Origin: DATEMK01 sp035275625
GTDB taxonomy: Bacteria; Bacteroidota; Bacteroidia; AKYH767-A; OLB10
Reading direction: 5' to 3'
DNA length: 6,074 nucleotides
Assembly (NCBI GenBank): GCA_035275625.1
Contig: DATEMK010000286.1
Span: 1-6,074 of the forward strand
The number at the start of each line of letters is the position of its first letter. The stretch's first letter is position 1. The translations under genes were made by a program, and so were the position numbers. Positions 1-6,074 of the stretch are shown here, in pieces. A model generated the notes under the pieces. The model did no database searches and was not told the DNA's origin. It was given only the letters and a program-made list of their open reading frames with translations.

Positions 1-633
1 TCTTTTTTACTGGTTATAATAATTTTATTTGCCTCCATGCCTTTTATTAACTGGATGGTGGAAATTAACGGGTATCTGAAGTTACCTTCTTCGTTAGCAT
101 CAGTGGAACAGTGGATGAAACGTTCAGAAGATGAAGCAGCACGATTAACAGAAGCATTCCTTGCGGGGACTTCCATCACTTCATTGTTATCAAATATTTT
201 TATTGTTGCCTTGCTGCCGGCACTCGGGGAAGAATTATTTTTCAGGGGAATTATGCAAAAGATATTTTTACAAATGACAAAAAATAATCATGCAGCCATT
301 TTAATTACTGCCACAATTTTCAGCGCCATTCATTTACAGTTTTATGGTTTCCTGCCAAGAATGGTTTTGGGAATTTTTCTCGGATATTTATTAGTATGGA
401 GCGGAAGCCTGTGGCTGCCCATGCTTGCTCATTTTATAAACAATGCCGCGGCTGTTGTTTTGACATTTCTTGTGCAGCAAAATAAAATTGGCTTTGACCC
501 CGAAACTGTTGGCACTGCTTCAGATGAAAAAATAATGCTTCTGTCGTCAATAGCAATTACTTTCTTTTTGATATACCTGATTTTCAGAATTGAGAGGGAG
601 AAGAAAAACACAGATGCGCAGATTAGTTTTTAA
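1..633 (+). CDS. CPBP-family intramembrane metalloprotease, 5'-truncated by the window edge
   Basis: The frame is open from base 1 to the TAA at 631-633, giving 210 visible residues. The ATG at 37 lies inside a hydrophobic stretch that already begins at base 1, so it is probably internal and the true start lies before the window. The CPBP (CAAX protease / bacteriocin-processing, Rce1-like) signature is clear. Counting from the ATG at 37, motif 1 is EExxxR (E65, E66, R70 in LGEELFFRG), motif 2 is FxxxH (F95-H99 in FSAIH), and motif 3 is H132 followed by N135/N136 (AHFINN). These residues form the presumed metal-dependent active site within the membrane. Hydrophobic helices surround the motifs, a last one spans about 167-184, and a charged cytoplasmic-type tail (RIEREKK) follows. 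Bacterial members cleave membrane-associated substrates, but the substrate cannot be predicted here. The gene converges on the pyrophosphatase gene with a 44-base gap. Family assignment is firm; the physiological role is unknown. Confidence 0.9.
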   Translation, partial: SFLLVIIILFASMPFINWMVEINGYLKLPSSLASVEQWMKRSEDEAARLTEAFLAGTSITSLLSNIFIVALLPALGEELFFRGIMQKIFLQMTKNNHAAILITATIFSAIHLQFYGFLPRMVLGIFLGYLLVWSGSLWLPMLAHFINNAAAVVLTFLVQQNKIGFDPETVGTASDEKIMLLSSIAITFFLIYLIFRIEREKKNTDAQISF

Positions 634-677
634 AGATGTATTTAAAACCTCTTTATCTGAAGGGTGATTTCCCTGGT

Positions 678-3095
678 TTAATTGACATGATGTGCTATGC
701 AGGATGCACCACACGTTTTGGCGCACATTTCTTTTGAAGTACACTTCAGATTACAACCCGGCATACAGACGGAAGCTTCCAACCCTCCCTTGCAATTTTT
801 CAGGCAAAATTCTTTTTCAGCAGCAGTGCAACCCATCTTGTCGCAATAAGCCGCACATTCTTCCATGCTCATGTTTGCGCATTTTGTCATGTCGCATTTC
901 ATGCCTTTCATCATTGCAGCACCTTCCATTTTGCCTCCACAGCATTCCATTTTATGCATACCTGCTGTTTCTTTGCCGTAACCCCAATCCATCTTTGCAA
1001 GTGATGGCGCTATTACCAATGAGACAATAGACATCAGCTTGATCAAAATATTCATGGAAGGGCCCGAAGTATCTTTAAACGGATCCCCAACGGTGTCCCC
1101 TGTTACGGAAGCTTTATGCATTTCGGAACCTTTGTAATGCATTGTCCCGTTATATTCAACACCTTTTTCAAAGCTCTTTTTAGCATTGTCCCATGCACCA
1201 CCTGCATTGTTTTGAAACATTCCCATCAGCACACCTGAAACCGTTACACCAGCCAGCAATCCGCCCAGCACTTCAGGACCCATGGTGAAACCAACAATAA
1301 CCGGAACAATCAATGCGATGGAACCGGGTAAAATCATTTCACGAAGAGAAGCCTGGGTAGAAATGGCAACACATTTATCATATTCAGGCTTTCCAGTGCC
1401 TTCCATAATTCCCGGAATGGTACGAAACTGCCTGCGGACTTCTTCCACCATCGCCATGGCAGCACGGCCTACTGCGGCAATTGCGAGCGATGAAAAAATA
1501 AACGGAATCATTCCTCCGACAAATAGACCCGCCAATACATCCGCTTTGTAAATATCAATGCGTTCAATTCCTGCAATTCCTACAAATGCAGCAAATAATG
1601 CAAGTGCAGTTAAAGCGGCAGATGCAATTGCAAAACCTTTTCCTGTTGCAGCAGTGGTATTTCCGACAGCATCGAGCACATCTGTTTTTTCACGAACTTC
1701 TTTCGGCAATTCACTCATCTCGGCTATACCTCCTGCATTGTCAGCAATCGGACCGAAAGCATCAATAGCCAATTGCATGGCAGTGGTTGCCATCATTCCA
1801 GCCGCTGCAATCGCCACTCCATACAATCCTGCAAAGTGATGAGAGAAATAAATCCCGCCCGCTAAAACCAAAATAGGAGCAACGGTGGATTCCATTCCCA
1901 TTGACAAACCACCGATAATATTTGTTGCATGCCCTGTAGATGATTGGCGGACGATGGTTCTGACCGGGCGTTTGCCCATTGCAGTATAATATTCTGTGAT
2001 GATGCTCATTAAAGTTCCAACGACCAGCCCGACAAAGATGGCTGCGAAAACTCCGCTGCGTGTAAACTCATGTCCGCGAAGGATCATTGTTTCAGGCAGC
2101 ATCCAGTTAACTGCAAAGTAGCAGAAGATAGTTGTGAGTATAATAGAACCCCAGTTTCCCATGTTCAAAGCTTTCTGAACTTTAGCAGTAGAGGCTTCTC
2201 CATCATCAGCTACTTTAACGAATAAGGTTCCGATAATTGAAAAAATAATTCCCATCCCGGCAATAAACATCGGGAGTAAAATCGGGGCAATGCCTCCAAA
2301 ACTATCCACAGAAGTAGTTTCACGGCCTAATACCATGGTTGCTAAAACCGTTGCCACATAAGAACCGAATAAATCAGCGCCCATACCTGCAACATCACCC
2401 ACGTTATCGCCCACGTTATCTGCAATGGTAGCAGGATTCCGGGGATCGTCTTCAGGGATTCCGGCTTCCACTTTTCCGACAAGGTCAGCGCCTACATCAG
2501 CGGCTTTTGTGTAGATTCCTCCGCCTACCCGCGCAAACAATGCAATGCTTTCTGCGCCAAGCGAAAATCCTGTGAGCACTTCAACCGTCCGTATCATTTC
2601 AGCGCTGTCCACTACAGTAGCGCCAAAGAAATTCTTCAAAACAATAAATAATCCGCCTAAACCAAGCACGGCTAATCCTGCCACACCCATTCCCATTACA
2701 GACCCACCGCCAAAAGAAACAGCTAATGCTTTTGAAAGGCTTGTTCGTGCTGCATGTGCTGTGCGTACATTAGCTTTGGTGGCTATGCGCATTCCTATAT
2801 ATCCGGCACTTACTGAGAAAAACGCGCCTAATATAAAGGCAATGGCGATAGTCCAATGCGAATCAGGATTACTGAATCCCATAAACCCTAAAAGCAATGC
2901 TGCTATTAAAACATAAATACTCAAGATGCGATATTCAGCTTTTAAGAAAGCCATTGCACCTTCGGCAATGTAGCCTGCAATTTCCTTCATTTTGTCATTT
3001 CCTGCGTCCTGTTTTGTAACCCAATTTGCCTTTAAAAAAGTGTAAATCAGCCCCACTATAGCCAAAGCGGGGATTACATAAATAAAATTTTCCAT
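678..3095 (-). CDS. hppA: Membrane-bound ion-translocating pyrophosphatase (K+-dependent, probably H+-pumping) with Cys/Met-rich C-terminal tail
   Basis: This 805-residue protein hydrolyses pyrophosphate at the cytoplasmic face and pumps ions out of the cell. About 16 hydrophobic segments can be placed (for example 3-22, 82-103, 268-293, 421-445, 608-628, 681-698). The substrate and metal motifs are intact: DVGADLVGK (200-208), EDDPRNPATIADNVGDNVGD (215-234), the D445-D452 and D472-D475 regions, and GDTVGDPFKDTSGPS (666-680). The segment GNTTAATGKG (478-487) has Ala482 and Gly485 where K+-independent enzymes carry Lys and Thr, so K+ dependence is predicted. The TM6 motif ADLFGSYVA has Gly244 and Ala248 at the two positions where Na+- and plant-type H+-pumps carry their ion-site Glu. 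Instead Glu182 sits in TM5 (LGAESIALF), which I recall from Flavobacterium-type H+-pumps. The start MENFIYVIPA is typical of the family. The family core ends near residue 700, so the remaining 105 residues are extra. The gene is probably monocistronic, with its own promoter. Confidence 0.97.
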   Translation of the reverse strand: MENFIYVIPALAIVGLIYTFLKANWVTKQDAGNDKMKEIAGYIAEGAMAFLKAEYRILSIYVLIAALLLGFMGFSNPDSHWTIAIAFILGAFFSVSAGYIGMRIATKANVRTAHAARTSLSKALAVSFGGGSVMGMGVAGLAVLGLGGLFIVLKNFFGATVVDSAEMIRTVEVLTGFSLGAESIALFARVGGGIYTKAADVGADLVGKVEAGIPEDDPRNPATIADNVGDNVGDVAGMGADLFGSYVATVLATMVLGRETTSVDSFGGIAPILLPMFIAGMGIIFSIIGTLFVKVADDGEASTAKVQKALNMGNWGSIILTTIFCYFAVNWMLPETMILRGHEFTRSGVFAAIFVGLVVGTLMSIITEYYTAMGKRPVRTIVRQSSTGHATNIIGGLSMGMESTVAPILVLAGGIYFSHHFAGLYGVAIAAAGMMATTAMQLAIDAFGPIADNAGGIAEMSELPKEVREKTDVLDAVGNTTAATGKGFAIASAALTALALFAAFVGIAGIERIDIYKADVLAGLFVGGMIPFIFSSLAIAAVGRAAMAMVEEVRRQFRTIPGIMEGTGKPEYDKCVAISTQASLREMILPGSIALIVPVIVGFTMGPEVLGGLLAGVTVSGVLMGMFQNNAGGAWDNAKKSFEKGVEYNGTMHYKGSEMHKASVTGDTVGDPFKDTSGPSMNILIKLMSIVSLVIAPSLAKMDWGYGKETAGMHKMECCGGKMEGAAMMKGMKCDMTKCANMSMEECAAYCDKMGCTAAEKEFCLKNCKGGLEASVCMPGCNLKCTSKEMCAKTCGASCIAHHVN
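681..995 (-). other. Cys/Met-rich C-terminal extension of the pyrophosphatase (residues 701-805)
   Basis: This in-frame segment follows the last membrane helix. It contains 15 cysteines (718, 719, 734, 739, 747, 751, 756, 764, 768, 777, 781, 785, 791, 795, 799), about a dozen methionines, and histidines at 714, 802 and 803. Many cysteines are four residues apart: CxxxC at 747-751 and 764-768, CxxxCxxxC at 777-785 and again at 791-799. The spacing recalls helical Cys-rich metal-binding proteins such as the DUF326 / Csp copper-storage group, but no homology can be shown by eye. Both termini of the 16-helix pump are known to face the lumen or periplasm, so the tail is probably periplasmic. Soft-metal binding or a disulfide-rich cap are both possible, and the function is unknown. 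The reading frame is continuous, with no sign of a frameshift at the junction. Confidence 0.8.
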
Positions 3096-3127
3096 ACGTA
3101 AATAGTTGATTTTTAAAATTCGAGGTG

Positions 3128-3157
3128 CGAAAGTAAGGAAAATAACAGAATAAGCAA
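3128..3157 (-). promoter_or_regulatory. Bacteroidota-type promoter candidate for hppA
   Basis: Read on the minus strand, TTG (3157-3155) is followed after 19 bases by TACTTTCG (3135-3128). The second box matches the Bacteroidota -7 consensus TAnnTTTG with one mismatch. The box ends 32 bases before the hppA ATG, which leaves a short A/T-rich leader without a Shine-Dalgarno sequence, as is usual in this phylum. Assigned by motif and spacing only. Confidence 0.55.
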
Positions 3158-3370
3158 CGGGATGGTGAGGAGATGAATTAATGAGGGGTGATGGGATGAG
3201 GTAACTGATGATTATATAATTAAAAAAAACAGTGATTCGATTTTAGCAAATGCCTTAATCATATACAGGTCGCTGCTTTTTCGTTTCGATTTTTCACAAA
3301 ACTTTAAACAAGCATTGCATTCTTTCAGCCCTCTCGCCTACCCGGGAACTGTTTTATTAATTAAAAGTTC
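3158..3370. other. Divergent intergenic region without a recognisable gene
   Basis: This is the part of the hppA-sucB divergent spacer lying between the two promoter candidates. No credible coding frame, tRNA or strong hairpin is visible. A purine-rich stretch at about 3160-3201 repeats GATG/GAGG-like words. A 9-base direct repeat, TTCGATTTT, occurs at 3236-3244 and 3285-3293, and each copy is followed within a few bases by a CAAA. These could be regulator sites, but two short A/T-rich copies may well be chance. Confidence 0.4.
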
Positions 3371-3401
3371 TTTTGACTTCGCAAAGCAGGTTGTAACTTT
3401 G
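3371..3401 (+). promoter_or_regulatory. Bacteroidota-type promoter for sucB
   Basis: TTTTG at 3371-3375 is followed after 18 bases by TAACTTTG at 3394-3401. The second box is an exact match to the Bacteroidota -7 consensus TAnnTTTG, and the upstream box and spacing fit the -33 element read by the phylum's primary sigma factor. The ATG lies 25 bases past the box, so the leader would be about 20 bases, almost pure A/T, with no Shine-Dalgarno. This also supports the ATG at 3427 as the start. Confidence 0.75.
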
Positions 3402-3426
3402 AATAAATTTTTAAATTAAATTAATC

Positions 3427-4650
3427 ATGATAGTAGAGATAAAAGTTCCCAGCCCGGGCGAATCCATTTCGGAAGTGCAAATTGCACGCTGGATAAAACA
3501 TGATGGTGATTATGTGCAGAAAGACGAGGAGATAGCTGAAATAGATTCCGACAAAGCAACTCTTACCATAAGCGCTGAAGCTGATGGTATTTTAAAAACT
3601 TTGGCGAAAGAAGGAGAAACAGTTGCTGTGGGCGCTGTGGTTTTTACAATTGACACCGAAGGGAAGAAGGCAGAAGTTGAAAGTAAGAAGCTAGAAGAAA
3701 AAAAGGCAGCGCCTTCAAAACAACCGGAAACCTTAACACCGGAGAAGGCAGGTAAGGATTACGCCTCGGGAGTTCCTTCCCCTTCAGCTGAAAAAATAAT
3801 AAAAGAAAAAAATGTTTCAACAGCTCAAATTGCCGGAACAGGCAAAGGCGGAAGAATTACTAAAGCGGATGTTTTACAATCTGCAATTCCTGCTGCTGCT
3901 GCATCCTCTCCACCAGGTTCAAGAAACGAGCGCAGAGAAAAAATGTCCATGCTACGAAAAAAAGTTGCAGAGCGATTGGTGGCAGTGAAGCAGCAAACTG
4001 CCATGCTCACCACCTTCAATGAAGTGGATATGGGCGCTATCATGGATATTCGTAAAAAATATAAAGATATATTTAAAGAAAAACATGGGATAGGTTTAGG
4101 TTTTATGTCCTTCTTTACCAAATCCGTTTGCGAAGCTCTGAAAAGTTTTCCCTCTGTGAACGCATTGATTGACGGGGATGAAATCGTGTATCATGATTAT
4201 TGTGATATAGGTATAGCTGTGAGCGCTCCAAAAGGGTTAATGGTTCCTGTAATCCGCAATGCCGATTCGCTGTCACTTGCGCAAATTGAATCTGCAGTGG
4301 CGGATCTCGCTGCAAAGGCAAGAGAAAGCAAACTTACCATTGAAGAAATGACGGGAGGAACTTTTACGATAACAAATGGAGGAGTATTCGGCTCTATGCT
4401 TTCAACACCTATTCTTAATCCTCCGCAGAGCGCCATTCTCGGAATGCACAACATAGTTGAACGTCCGGTTGCAATAGAAGGCAAAGTAAAAATTCGTCCT
4501 GTAATGTATGTGGCGTTGTCTTATGATCACAGAATTATTGATGGGCGTGAATCAGTAAGTTTCTTAATGAAAGTAAAACAAATGCTCGAAGACCCGGCTA
4601 AAATGTTGTTCAAAGGAAATGACCCGGTGAAAATGCTATTGAATATTTAA
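3427..4650 (+). CDS. sucB: Dihydrolipoyllysine-residue succinyltransferase (E2 of 2-oxoglutarate dehydrogenase)
   Basis: This 407-residue cytoplasmic enzyme, also called odhB, forms the core of the 2-oxoglutarate dehydrogenase complex. It transfers succinyl from E1-bound intermediate via lipoamide to CoA in the TCA cycle. Domain order is complete. A single lipoyl domain (about 1-76) has the lipoylated Lys43 in EIDSDKATL. A charged Lys/Glu-rich linker (about 79-112) follows, then a peripheral subunit-binding domain (about 113-150, with IAGTGKGGRITKADV), a short Ala/Pro linker, and the acyltransferase domain (about 170-407). The stretch TTFNEVDM (195-202) closely matches E. coli SucB, as do FTITNGGVFGS and NPPQSAILGMH, which favours succinyl- over acetyl- or branched-chain specificity. 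The active site is SYDHRIIDG with His368 and Asp372. The C-terminus runs about ten residues past the E. coli end. No sucA is adjacent: the gene is divergent from hppA and appears to be transcribed from its own promoter. Confidence 0.96.
   Translation: MIVEIKVPSPGESISEVQIARWIKHDGDYVQKDEEIAEIDSDKATLTISAEADGILKTLAKEGETVAVGAVVFTIDTEGKKAEVESKKLEEKKAAPSKQPETLTPEKAGKDYASGVPSPSAEKIIKEKNVSTAQIAGTGKGGRITKADVLQSAIPAAAASSPPGSRNERREKMSMLRKKVAERLVAVKQQTAMLTTFNEVDMGAIMDIRKKYKDIFKEKHGIGLGFMSFFTKSVCEALKSFPSVNALIDGDEIVYHDYCDIGIAVSAPKGLMVPVIRNADSLSLAQIESAVADLAAKARESKLTIEEMTGGTFTITNGGVFGSMLSTPILNPPQSAILGMHNIVERPVAIEGKVKIRPVMYVALSYDHRIIDGRESVSFLMKVKQMLEDPAKMLFKGNDPVKMLLNI
4591..4650 (+). repeat. Imperfect 30-base tandem repeat at the 3' end of sucB
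   Basis: GACCCGGCTAAAATGTTGTT (4591-4610) recurs exactly 30 bases later as GACCCGGTGAAAATGCTATT (4621-4640), with 16 of 20 bases identical. The last ten bases of each unit are diverged. The units encode DPAKMLFKGN and DPVKMLLNI plus stop. The unit length is a multiple of three, so the frame is kept. E2 proteins such as E. coli SucB end after one DP-x-R-LLL-type segment, so one copy looks additional. Confidence 0.6.
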
Positions 4651-4691
4651 TTTTTCTGTTTTCACTCTATCTAATATTAAAGTATGAATTT

Positions 4692-4733
4692 TACTTTTGA
4701 CTGAAATTGATTGCAATAGATTTTGTAGCTTAG
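4692..4733 (+). promoter_or_regulatory. Weak promoter candidates ahead of the secreted protein
   Basis: Two boxes compete. TACTTTTG (4692-4699) fits TAnnTTTG exactly but lacks a clear upstream TTG at the right distance. TAGCTTAG (4726-4733) has one mismatch, with TTG at 4707-4709 only 16 bases upstream, and would leave a leader of fewer than 14 bases. The 97-base gap and the absence of a functional link to sucB favour a separate promoter, but read-through from sucB cannot be excluded. Confidence 0.3.
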
Positions 4734-4747
4734 TAAAAAAATTTATC

Positions 4748-6074
4748 ATGAAAAAAATTTACATATTGTTTCTCATTCTGTTTTGCATAGGACTTAGTTC
4801 AAATGCACAAACTACTATATTAATCACGATGGACTCAAACGGAGAAGATGCCTACATAGATAACTTCAACCCCTCAGGAAATTATCCTGATGAAACCGAT
4901 TTTTGCTCAGGGGCATGGACCATTAACGGAACACCTGTTGTGTGGCGGAGTTTTATGAATTTCGATTTGACACAAATTCCTGCCAATGCAACAATTGTAG
5001 ATGCGCGCCTTTCTTTATATTATAACCCGGCAAATAATTTTGATCCTAACGGGCATCAATCCTTAACCAATTCAGATCAAAGTGTACTGCAGCGAATTAT
5101 TTCTCCGTGGAGCGAACATTCGATTAACTGGAATAACCAGCCGGCAGTTACAACACAAAACGAAGTGATCCTGCCGCAAAGTTCCAGCGGTTTCCAGGAT
5201 TATACAAACATGGATGTTACAGCAATGGTTCAGGATATGATCAGCAACAAACCGGCTGCGTATGGTTTTGCATTGCATCTTTCTACAGAACAATATTACG
5301 CACATCTGATTTTTGCAACAGGAGATTATGGAGATGCAACAAAACATCCCTCGTTGCAGATCACTTATACCTATCCGAATCCGTGCATAAATCTTCAATT
5401 AGCTGCCCCTGATGAAGATGCAACTATTGATACGTACACCCCGAATAATAATTATCCCGGTGAAATTGAATATTGCGCGGGTTCATGGACGATATTCGGC
5501 ACTCCCGTTACCTGGAGGAGTTTATTCAAATTTAATTTGTCAGCTATTCCTTCAAATGCAACCATCCAAAGTGCAAATCTCTCTTTATACTTTGCACCGA
5601 ATAATGCTTTTTTAGATCAGCAGAATTCGCTGACTAATTCAAATCAAAGTAAAATTCAAAGAATAACTTCTGCGTGGTCAGAGAATTCTGTGACATGGAA
5701 TACACAACCTTCGTCAAGCACTCAGAACGAAGCAACTTTAGCGCAAAGCGTAATGGCTACACAGGATTATACCTACACCGATGTAACCGCTATGGTGCAG
5801 GATATGATTACAAATGCAAATTATGGTTTTTTAATTAAGCAGGATGTGGAACAATTTTATGGCAGGATGATATTTGGATCAGGCGATAATGTTAACCCAT
5901 ATTGGCAACCGAGACTGGATATTTGTTATACATCTCCGACAGGAATTCCAGCTTTAAATAATACGGGTAACGAAGTTTTTATTTCGCCCAATCCGTCAGG
6001 CGGAATTTTTGCGGTTAACATGAATGAAAATTCTTTCAGCAAAATTTCCGTTTATGATGAAACGGGAAGAATTG
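4748..6074 (+). CDS. Secreted DNRLRE-repeat protein with T9SS C-terminal sorting domain, 3'-truncated by the window edge
   Basis: The frame is open from the ATG at 4748 to the window end (442 complete codons) with no stop. Residues 1-20 form a signal peptide (MKKIYILFLI core, likely cut at SNA|Q), so the protein is exported. Two homologous modules follow, about 23-208 and 218-395. Each has DAYID/DATID near its start, a conserved Cys in FCSGAW/YCAGSW, GTPV-WRS, IP-NATI, W(S)E-S-W, then DVTAMVQDM and YGF. This pattern is typical of DNRLRE-domain (CBM96-like) beta-sandwich modules found in bacterial surface and carbohydrate-associated proteins. From about residue 405, EVFISPNPSGGIFAV and KISVYDETGRI match the start of the T9SS type A sorting domain, which directs export across the outer membrane and surface attachment or release. 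No catalytic domain is visible in the part seen. Ligand and role are unknown. The start follows an A/T-rich leader like that of sucB. Confidence 0.88.
   Translation, partial: MKKIYILFLILFCIGLSSNAQTTILITMDSNGEDAYIDNFNPSGNYPDETDFCSGAWTINGTPVVWRSFMNFDLTQIPANATIVDARLSLYYNPANNFDPNGHQSLTNSDQSVLQRIISPWSEHSINWNNQPAVTTQNEVILPQSSSGFQDYTNMDVTAMVQDMISNKPAAYGFALHLSTEQYYAHLIFATGDYGDATKHPSLQITYTYPNPCINLQLAAPDEDATIDTYTPNNNYPGEIEYCAGSWTIFGTPVTWRSLFKFNLSAIPSNATIQSANLSLYFAPNNAFLDQQNSLTNSNQSKIQRITSAWSENSVTWNTQPSSSTQNEATLAQSVMATQDYTYTDVTAMVQDMITNANYGFLIKQDVEQFYGRMIFGSGDNVNPYWQPRLDICYTSPTGIPALNNTGNEVFISPNPSGGIFAVNMNENSFSKISVYDETGRI
4814..5932 (+). repeat. Tandem duplication of the DNRLRE-type module (coding)
   Basis: The two modules of the secreted protein align with an offset of about 189-190 residues. 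Over residues 61-92 versus 251-282, 20 of 32 residues are identical. QDYTNMDVTAMVQDMISN (150-167) pairs with QDYTYTDVTAMVQDMITN (339-356), differing at three positions. The bases have diverged more than the protein, which points to an old in-frame duplication kept under selection rather than a recent copy. Confidence 0.85.

Noticed and set aside
634..677. Possible bidirectional terminator between the convergent protease and pyrophosphatase genes
   Set aside because: Only a 6-base A/T stem (TAAAGA / TCTTTA, loop of 13) and a 4-base AGGG / CCCT stem can be drawn. Neither is stable or followed by a convincing U-tract.
692..1030. 112-codon plus-strand frame rich in Cys, opposite the end of the pyrophosphatase gene
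   Set aside because: It is the antisense of the Cys-rich tail. It has no family resemblance and no promoter, and the minus-strand frame is continuous with a certain gene.
1282..2916. Several plus-strand open frames opposite the pyrophosphatase gene
   Set aside because: Ala/Pro/Thr-rich composition without motifs is typical of shadow frames opposite a long membrane-protein gene.
3825..4484. Minus-strand frames opposite sucB
   Set aside because: They overlap the well-conserved acyltransferase domain and show no recognisable protein features.
4710..4717. Perfect 8-base palindrome ATTGCAAT ahead of the secreted-protein gene
   Set aside because: Too short and A/T-rich to call an operator; expected by chance in this composition.
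4748..4807. Lipoprotein signal (Cys near the start, LFCIG) in the secreted protein
   Set aside because: The Cys lies inside the hydrophobic core and lacks a proper lipobox; the SNA|Q site fits signal peptidase I better.
5072..5615. Minus-strand 108-codon frame and plus-strand 67-codon frame within the secreted-protein gene
   Set aside because: Both lie inside the continuous DNRLRE-repeat frame, which explains the sequence with clear internal homology.

Overview
The window looks like a piece of a Bacteroidota chromosome. Three things support this: promoter-like boxes of the TTTG / TAnnTTTG type with A/T-rich leaders lacking a Shine-Dalgarno sequence; a secreted protein that ends, as far as it can be read, in a type IX secretion (T9SS) C-terminal sorting domain; and a membrane pyrophosphatase whose ion-site residues resemble the Flavobacterium-type proton pumps. 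Base composition is moderately A/T-rich. No mobile element, CRISPR array, rRNA or tRNA was seen.

Layout. Bases 1-633 (+) are the C-terminal part of a CPBP-family intramembrane metalloprotease whose start lies before the window. It converges, across 44 bases, on a membrane-bound pyrophosphatase gene (hppA type, 678-3095, -). That protein carries an unusual roughly 100-residue Cys/Met-rich C-terminal tail. A 331-base divergent intergenic region (3096-3426) holds good promoter candidates for hppA and for the gene on its other side. That gene (3427-4650, +) encodes the E2 subunit of the 2-oxoglutarate dehydrogenase complex (sucB/odhB); no sucA is adjacent. After 97 bases, a secreted protein with two DNRLRE-type repeat modules begins at 4748 (+) and runs off the right edge inside its T9SS sorting domain.

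How the genes relate. Nothing suggests a shared pathway or a multi-gene operon. hppA couples pyrophosphate hydrolysis to ion pumping, sucB serves the TCA cycle, and the flanking genes are a membrane protease and a surface or secreted protein. This is mostly ordinary core-genome content. The points most worth a second look are the Cys/Met-rich tail on the pyrophosphatase, its relocated ion-site glutamate, the 30-base tandem repeat at the 3' end of sucB, and the duplicated module in the secreted protein.
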